9,105 bases of DNA, from assembly GCA_021849765.1 (NCBI GenBank), contig JAJZSM010000052.1:1-9105 (forward strand), written 5' to 3'. Numbering within the stretch: the stretch's first letter is position 1; each line of letters begins with the position of its first letter. The notes beneath the pieces are model-generated. The model was not told the origin of the DNA, searched no databases, and saw only the letters and a program-made list of their open reading frames with translations. The stretch comes from Actinomycetes bacterium. Lineage in GTDB: Bacteria > Actinomycetota > Acidimicrobiia > Acidimicrobiales > RAAP-2. The position numbers and the translations under genes are program-made. This document shows positions 5,645 to 9,105 of the stretch, piece by piece.

Positions 5645-6649
5645 ATGTTTCGCATCGCACCACCACTTTCGAATCGAACCGACGACTACGTGGCGACACG
5701 ACGGCGCACGCTCAACTTCGAGGTCACCGGCGGGGAGCCCCACGCTCTAGGGATGGACCTACTTCGCACCATCCCGCACTCCACCGAGCCGACGGTGATC
5801 TCGCGGCGCTACGTGGTTGTCAACACCAACAAGGAGAGAGTCATGACCAGGGACACGAGCCGTTCGGAAGGTTTCGAGCACGAGCGCCGCGAGGAGTTCG
5901 CCGCCGACGGGCCGATCTCTGCGAAGATCGTGACGAGAAGCGGTGACGTCACCGTGCGCGCGAGCACCGACGGCGCGGTCGGCGTCGTGGTCGGCACGAA
6001 TCGCGCGAGCGGCCTCGAGCGGCTCGAGCGCGCCGTGATCCACTTCGACCCCGCCCGCGCGACCCTTGAGGTCGAAACGATCCCTCACGGCACTCGCGGT
6101 GCCAAGCGAGGGGAGTGGTTCGTCACCTCGAGCGACCTCGACGTGGTCCTCACCCTTCCGGAGGGATCCGATCTGCAGGTGACGACCGCCTCCGGTGACA
6201 CCCTCGTCGGCGCGACGTTGAGTGACGTGAGGGTGACCAGCGCCTCGGGCGACGTGCGCGCGACCGCGGCGCTCGAGGAGTTCGATGTCCGTACGGCCTC
6301 CGGCGACGTGACCGCGGGCACCGTGCACAAGAGGCTGCGCTGTCGCGTGGCCTCGGGCGACGTCACGGCGCACGCCGCTGCGTCCACCGAGATCGCGAGC
6401 GCTTCGGGCGACGTCGTGTTGACTTCAGAGGGCCCGGGCGAACTCTCGGTCAACTCGGCCTCGGGCGACGTGACCGTTCACGTGGCGAGCGGTGTCACCG
6501 TGGACGTGACCGGTCGGACGATATCGGGCAGCCTGCGATCCGAGATCAACCTCGACGGCGAGGGCGCCGATGCCTCCGCCAGCGAGTTGTCCTTCATCAA
6601 GGTGAACACCGTCTCCGGTGACATCCTGATCGATCGGGCCCGCCGCTAG
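5645..6649 (+). CDS. DUF4097-family beta-repeat (adhesin-like) protein
   Basis: A 334-residue protein whose C-terminal two thirds carry SGD motifs at residues 99, 183, 201, 219, 237, 254, 273 and 324 (SGDV/T/I). Between 183 and 273 the spacing is 17-19 residues, as expected for rungs of a right-handed beta-solenoid; this is the DUF4097 pattern. No signal peptide or membrane helix is visible, so it is probably cytoplasmic despite the adhesin label of the family. The start at 5645 has AGGAGG 8 nt upstream. An in-frame ATG at 5843 (codon 67) has AGGAG 6 nt upstream and would give a 268-residue protein without the unmatched N-terminal 66 residues. Both may be used. It follows the RHH gene by 17 nt and is almost certainly co-transcribed. 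Its stop is 4 bp from the convergent sodN stop. The biochemical role is unknown. Confidence 0.85.
   Translation: MFRIAPPLSNRTDDYVATRRRTLNFEVTGGEPHALGMDLLRTIPHSTEPTVISRRYVVVNTNKERVMTRDTSRSEGFEHERREEFAADGPISAKIVTRSGDVTVRASTDGAVGVVVGTNRASGLERLERAVIHFDPARATLEVETIPHGTRGAKRGEWFVTSSDLDVVLTLPEGSDLQVTTASGDTLVGATLSDVRVTSASGDVRATAALEEFDVRTASGDVTAGTVHKRLRCRVASGDVTAHAAASTEIASASGDVVLTSEGPGELSVNSASGDVTVHVASGVTVDVTGRTISGSLRSEINLDGEGADASASELSFIKVNTVSGDILIDRARR
5832..5845 (+). promoter_or_regulatory. Internal Shine-Dalgarno and alternative start in DUF4097 gene
   Basis: AGGAG (5832-5836) sits 6 nt before ATG 5843-5845, in frame with the upstream start. The DUF4097 repeat region begins shortly after. The signal is as good as that at 5645, so this could be the true start or a second one giving a shorter isoform. 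Confidence 0.55.
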
Positions 6650-6653
6650 GCGA

Positions 6654-7070
6654 CTACTTCTTCGTCGCCCAGAAGATCTCGGCGATCGCGTCGATCTCGC
6701 TCAACAGGCGGTCGGCCACAGCCACGTCGTTGGTCTTCTTCGCGTCGCCGGCGGACTTGGTCGCCATCCAGAACAGGTCGTGAAGGTTTGGGAACTCCTT
6801 CAGGTGGTCGACCTTGAAGTAGTCGGTCCACAGCACCCACAGGTGGTGCTTGACGAGCTCGCAGCGCTCTTCCTTGATCAAGGTGGCGCGCACCTTGAAT
6901 TCGGGGTCGCTGGAGGCGTTGTACTTCTCCATCGTTGCCTTCACGGACTGGGCCTCGATGCGGGCCTGGGCGGGGTCGTAGACGCCGCAGGGCAGGTCGC
7001 AGTGAGCCGACACCGCGGTGGGTGTCGAGTGGGCGTCGAGCAGATCAACGATGCGTGAGAGCACGGTCAT
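6654..7070 (-). CDS. sodN: Nickel superoxide dismutase
   Basis: A 138-residue NiSOD precursor, converting superoxide to hydrogen peroxide and oxygen in the cytoplasm. The nickel hook HCDLPCGVY begins at residue 23: after removal of a 22-residue propeptide, His23, Cys24 and Cys28 become His1, Cys2 and Cys6, which with the new N-terminal amine bind nickel. HCDLPCGVYDPAQAR is the family hallmark. The rest (KATMEKY, VRATLIKEERCELVKHHLW, LWTDYFKVDHL, PNLHDLFW) matches the four-helix bundle that forms hexamers. The mature length of 116 is usual. AAAGG lies about 8 nt before the ATG. The protease needed for propeptide cleavage is encoded divergently next door. In Streptomyces sodN is controlled by nickel through Nur; I see no site that I can confidently call a Nur box here. 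Confidence 0.98.
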   Translation of the reverse strand: MTVLSRIVDLLDAHSTPTAVSAHCDLPCGVYDPAQARIEAQSVKATMEKYNASSDPEFKVRATLIKEERCELVKHHLWVLWTDYFKVDHLKEFPNLHDLFWMATKSAGDAKKTNDVAVADRLLSEIDAIAEIFWATKK

Positions 7071-7138
7071 GGTGTCGCCTTTCGGTTAGGTCGTTACCAC
7101 CTGAGGTTAGCCAGCGGTTCCGGTTAACGTTTCACCTC
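7071..7138. promoter_or_regulatory. Divergent sodN/sodX promoter region
   Basis: Only 68 bp separate the two start codons, so both promoters must be packed here. TAACGT (7125-7130, plus) ends 8 nt before the sodX GTG and fits the actinobacterial TANNNT -10, implying a leaderless or nearly leaderless sodX message. On the minus strand TAACCT (7109-7104) could serve sodN. GGTTAG, GGTTAG and GGTTAA occur at 7084-7089, 7105-7110 and 7122-7127, and may be binding half-sites. Confidence 0.4.
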
Positions 7139-7465
7139 GTGGTGCGCCTCGCAGAAGCCTTCGTGCGCCGGGTCGTGGTCGAGGGGCTCTCCATGGCCCC
7201 GACCTACGCGCCCGGCGAGCGCCTGACGGCGCGACGCCGACTGGGGCGCGTACGCGTGGGCGACGTCGTCGTGGTGCCCGATCCTCGCGCTCCCCAGCGG
7301 CTCCTCTTGAAGCGCTGCGTCGCACGCACGCGCCGCACGCTCGAGCTTCGCGGTGACAACGCCGCGGCCTCGACCGACTCGCGCGACTTCGGTCCGGTCG
7401 ATGAGCGCAGCGTGCGCTGGGTCATCGCCCGGGTGTCGTGGAGGGTCGCCGAGAACGACCGTTAG
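7139..7465 (+). CDS. sodX: NiSOD maturation protease (S26 signal peptidase-like)
   Basis: A 108-residue S26-type serine protease that should remove the NiSOD propeptide to expose the nickel-binding His. VEGLSMAPT (14-22) holds the nucleophile Ser18, and LLLKR (55-59) holds the general base Lys58. GDVVVVPDP (41-49) and GDNAAASTDSRDFGPV (72-87) are the remaining family boxes. The membrane anchor of true signal peptidases is absent, consistent with a cytoplasmic substrate. Start: GTG at 7139 or the next codon, GTG 7142. No Shine-Dalgarno precedes either, and a TANNNT element 8 nt upstream suggests leaderless translation, favouring 7139. It is divergent from sodN, and mshA follows after 9 nt, so the two are probably co-transcribed. 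Confidence 0.9.
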   Translation: MVRLAEAFVRRVVVEGLSMAPTYAPGERLTARRRLGRVRVGDVVVVPDPRAPQRLLLKRCVARTRRTLELRGDNAAASTDSRDFGPVDERSVRWVIARVSWRVAENDR

Positions 7466-7474
7466 GCTTCCGGC

Positions 7475-8692
7475 GTGGCGCGTCTCGCGGTGCTCTCCTA
7501 TCACACGTCGCCGCTCGCCCAGCCGGGCACCGGCGACAGCGGCGGCATGAACGTCTACGTGCGCGAGCTCTCGGCCGCGGTGGCCCGGCTCGGCCACGAG
7601 GTCGACGTCTACACGCGCCGCGAGAGCCCCGATCAGCGCGACGTTGTGCGCGTCGAGCCGGGCTTTCGCGTCCACCACGTGACTGCGGGTCCCGTCTCAG
7701 CGCTGGCGCGCGACGAGATGACCCGCTACGTTGATGAGTTCACCGACTCTCTCAAGGCCTGCTTTGGCTCGAGCGGCCGACCCGACGCGATACACGCCAA
7801 CTACTGGTTGAGCGGGCTGGTCGGACACCGGCTCAAGCACGAACTCGATCTTCCCCTCATCATGACCTTCCACACGCTCGAGCGGGTGAAGGCGGCCACC
7901 TTCGAGTCCGAGTCCGAAGAGCGTGCCGAGCAAGAGGCCGCTCTCTTCGCCTGCGCCGACGCGGCGCTCGCCAGTTGCGAGGTCGAGGCAGACCAGTTCG
8001 TGCGGCTCTACCACGCGAGCGCGGCGCGCGTGCACGTGGTGCCCCTCGGGGTCGAGCACGCCTTCTTCTCCCCGGGGTACCGTCCCCAGGCGCGGCGCGC
8101 CCTCGGGCTGGACCCCGCGGCGTCGCTGCTGCTCTTCGTGGGGCGCATCCAGAGTCTCAAGGGCGTTGATCTGGCTCTGGAGACCCTGATCGAGACGCGC
8201 GCGCGCGGTGCGGCGACCAAGCTCGCGATCATCGGCGGGCCTTCGGGCCCGGGTGGGCGCGAGACTCTCGCCGCGCTGCACGAGCGCGTGCGCGAGGCGG
8301 GCGTGATTTCCCATGTCGGCTTCGTCGCTCCCCAAGCCCACCAGCTCCTCTCGACGTGGATGCGCGCGGCCGACGTCACGCTCGTGCCCTCGCGCGCCGA
8401 GAGCTTCGGCCTGGTAGCGCTGGAGTCTTCGGCCTGTGGCACCCCGGTGGTGGCGAGCGACGTGGGGGGCCTGCCCACGCTGGTCGACGACGCCGTGAAC
8501 GGATTTCTGCTCGGCGAGCGCGATCCCTCGGCCTGGGCCGACGCGGTCGAGCGCTCGCTCGACCCGGCGGTTGCGGCCACACTCTCGGCCGGCGGGGTCA
8601 AGCGCGCCGCGCCCTACACCTGGCGCGCCGCGGCCGAGTCGCTCACGGCCCTCGTCGACACCTTCGTCGCCGAGGGCGCGATGTCCTGCTAG
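7475..8692 (+). CDS. mshA: D-inositol-3-phosphate glycosyltransferase (MshA)
   Basis: A 405-residue GT4-family retaining glycosyltransferase starting at GTG. MshA transfers GlcNAc from UDP-GlcNAc to 1D-myo-inositol 3-phosphate, the committed step of mycothiol synthesis. The N-terminal HTSPLAQPGTGDSGGMN (10-26) is the MshA signature. Further matches are IHANYWLSG (106-114, Tyr110), HTLERVK (133-139, Thr134), FVGRIQSLKG (221-230, Arg224 and Lys229 for the nucleotide), GGPSGPGG (254-261), and ESFGLVALES (309-318) with the E-x7-E pair E309/E317. The inositol-phosphate lysine known from C. glutamicum MshA (K78) aligns with Arg79 here, a conservative change. Length is close to the 418 residues of that enzyme. 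It lies 9 nt after sodX and overlaps the next gene by one base (TAGTG), so all three are probably one operon. The YbjN neighbour also follows mshA in mycobacteria, supporting the call. Confidence 0.93.
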   Translation: MARLAVLSYHTSPLAQPGTGDSGGMNVYVRELSAAVARLGHEVDVYTRRESPDQRDVVRVEPGFRVHHVTAGPVSALARDEMTRYVDEFTDSLKACFGSSGRPDAIHANYWLSGLVGHRLKHELDLPLIMTFHTLERVKAATFESESEERAEQEAALFACADAALASCEVEADQFVRLYHASAARVHVVPLGVEHAFFSPGYRPQARRALGLDPAASLLLFVGRIQSLKGVDLALETLIETRARGAATKLAIIGGPSGPGGRETLAALHERVREAGVISHVGFVAPQAHQLLSTWMRAADVTLVPSRAESFGLVALESSACGTPVVASDVGGLPTLVDDAVNGFLLGERDPSAWADAVERSLDPAVAATLSAGGVKRAAPYTWRAAAESLTALVDTFVAEGAMSC

Positions 8693-9105
8693 TGGACGCG
8701 ACGCAGCGAGCGAGCCATCTCAACAGGCTGCTGGCGGCGTGGGCGAGCGAGTGGACCGCCGGCGGCCTCTTCGGTGAGATCGAGCACCGCGCCGAGCCCG
8801 ATGCGCGTGGCGACTACCACTGGCTGCTTCGAGTGCGCGGCGAGGAGAAGGACGTCATCACGCTGTGGTGGCGCCTCGGCAAGCGCCGCGTGCACGTTGA
8901 GTGCGAAGTGATGCCCACGCCCGAAGAGAACCTCGAGACGCTCTACCGTTTCCTTTTGACACGCAACGCAACACTGGCGCCGCTGCACTGCGCGATCGGG
9001 CCCGAGGAGGGGATCTACCTCGTGGGATCGCTCGGCCTCGACGAGGTGACGATTCCCAAGGTCGACGAGATCGTGGCCGCGACCATCACCCAGGTCGACG
9101 AGATC
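8692..9105 (+). CDS. YbjN-domain protein (3' end outside window)
   Basis: The reading frame opens with GTG, whose G is the last base of the mshA stop codon, and continues without a stop for 138 codons to the window edge. Recognisable segments are HLNRLLAAWASEWTA (residues 9-23), YHWLLRVRGEEKDVITLWWR (46-65), VHVECEVMPTPEENLETLYR (71-90), and LLTRNATLAPLHCAIGPEEG and IYLVGSLGLDEVT (92-124). This is the pattern of actinobacterial YbjN-type sensory-transduction-regulator domains, which share a fold with type III secretion chaperones. Mycobacterial genomes have the same gene directly after mshA (Rv0486-Rv0487). Overlap with mshA indicates translational coupling. It is probably nearly complete here, but the end is not seen. 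The function is unknown; a role as a chaperone or regulator is speculation. Confidence 0.87.
   Translation, partial: MDATQRASHLNRLLAAWASEWTAGGLFGEIEHRAEPDARGDYHWLLRVRGEEKDVITLWWRLGKRRVHVECEVMPTPEENLETLYRFLLTRNATLAPLHCAIGPEEGIYLVGSLGLDEVTIPKVDEIVAATITQVDEI

Noticed and set aside
6183..6470. CRISPR-like or tandem DNA repeat array
   Set aside because: The repeated GCCTCGGGCGACGT units are codons of SGD turns in a coding sequence, with varying intervening sequence and no repeat-spacer structure.
5172..6649. HicAB-type toxin-antitoxin system
   Set aside because: The RHH protein fits the antitoxin-like class, but no HicA or other toxin domain is encoded beside it; the partner is a DUF4097 repeat protein.
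7697..8341. Long minus-strand frame within mshA
   Set aside because: It is a shadow of mshA, whose motifs are unambiguous on the plus strand.

Overview
The window reads as chromosomal DNA from a high-GC actinobacterium. MshA (mycothiol biosynthesis) next to a YbjN-domain gene, a nickel superoxide dismutase with its maturation protease, frequent GTG starts, and signs of leaderless transcription all fit. Acidimicrobiia is my best guess within the phylum, but that is inference. I see no insertion sequence, prophage gene or CRISPR array.

Left part (1-2944). On the minus strand lie a tRNA-Lys(UUU), a small GNAT acetyltransferase, and a tightly coupled pair: a UbiE/MenG-type methyltransferase followed 2 nt later by a polytopic membrane protein that recalls UbiA prenyltransferases with a degenerate first motif. 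The pair could act on a quinone or other prenylated lipid, but the sequence does not prove it. A 456-base stretch without a convincing gene separates it from the next gene.

Middle (2945-5046). A PLP-dependent threonine aldolase/beta-eliminating lyase is on the plus strand, followed by 374 bases with no convincing gene. Then come two divergent small genes: an unrecognised 79-residue protein (minus) with a strong ribosome binding site, and a 62-residue DksA/TraR-like zinc-finger protein (plus). Between them is a 27-base near-uninterrupted inverted repeat and a repeated GTCACATT element.

Regulated pair (5047-6649). An AT-rich promoter island carries TTGACA-N18-TATATT, and its predicted transcript starts at or next to the ATG of a ribbon-helix-helix (RHH) regulator. 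A perfect 12-bp palindrome covers the end of the -10 box and the start codon, and a second copy of its core lies one 12-bp step downstream. This looks like an autoregulatory operator. The regulator is followed after 17 nt by a DUF4097-type protein whose SGD motifs recur every 17-19 residues, predicting a beta-solenoid. That gene has two in-frame starts, each with a good Shine-Dalgarno. This is the most interesting part of the window.

Right part (6650-9105). sodN (NiSOD, minus) converges with the DUF4097 gene and diverges from sodX (its probable maturation protease). sodX is followed 9 nt later by mshA, which overlaps a YbjN-domain gene by one base; the YbjN gene runs off the window. sodX-mshA-ybjN look like one operon, placing superoxide removal and the first step of mycothiol synthesis side by side.
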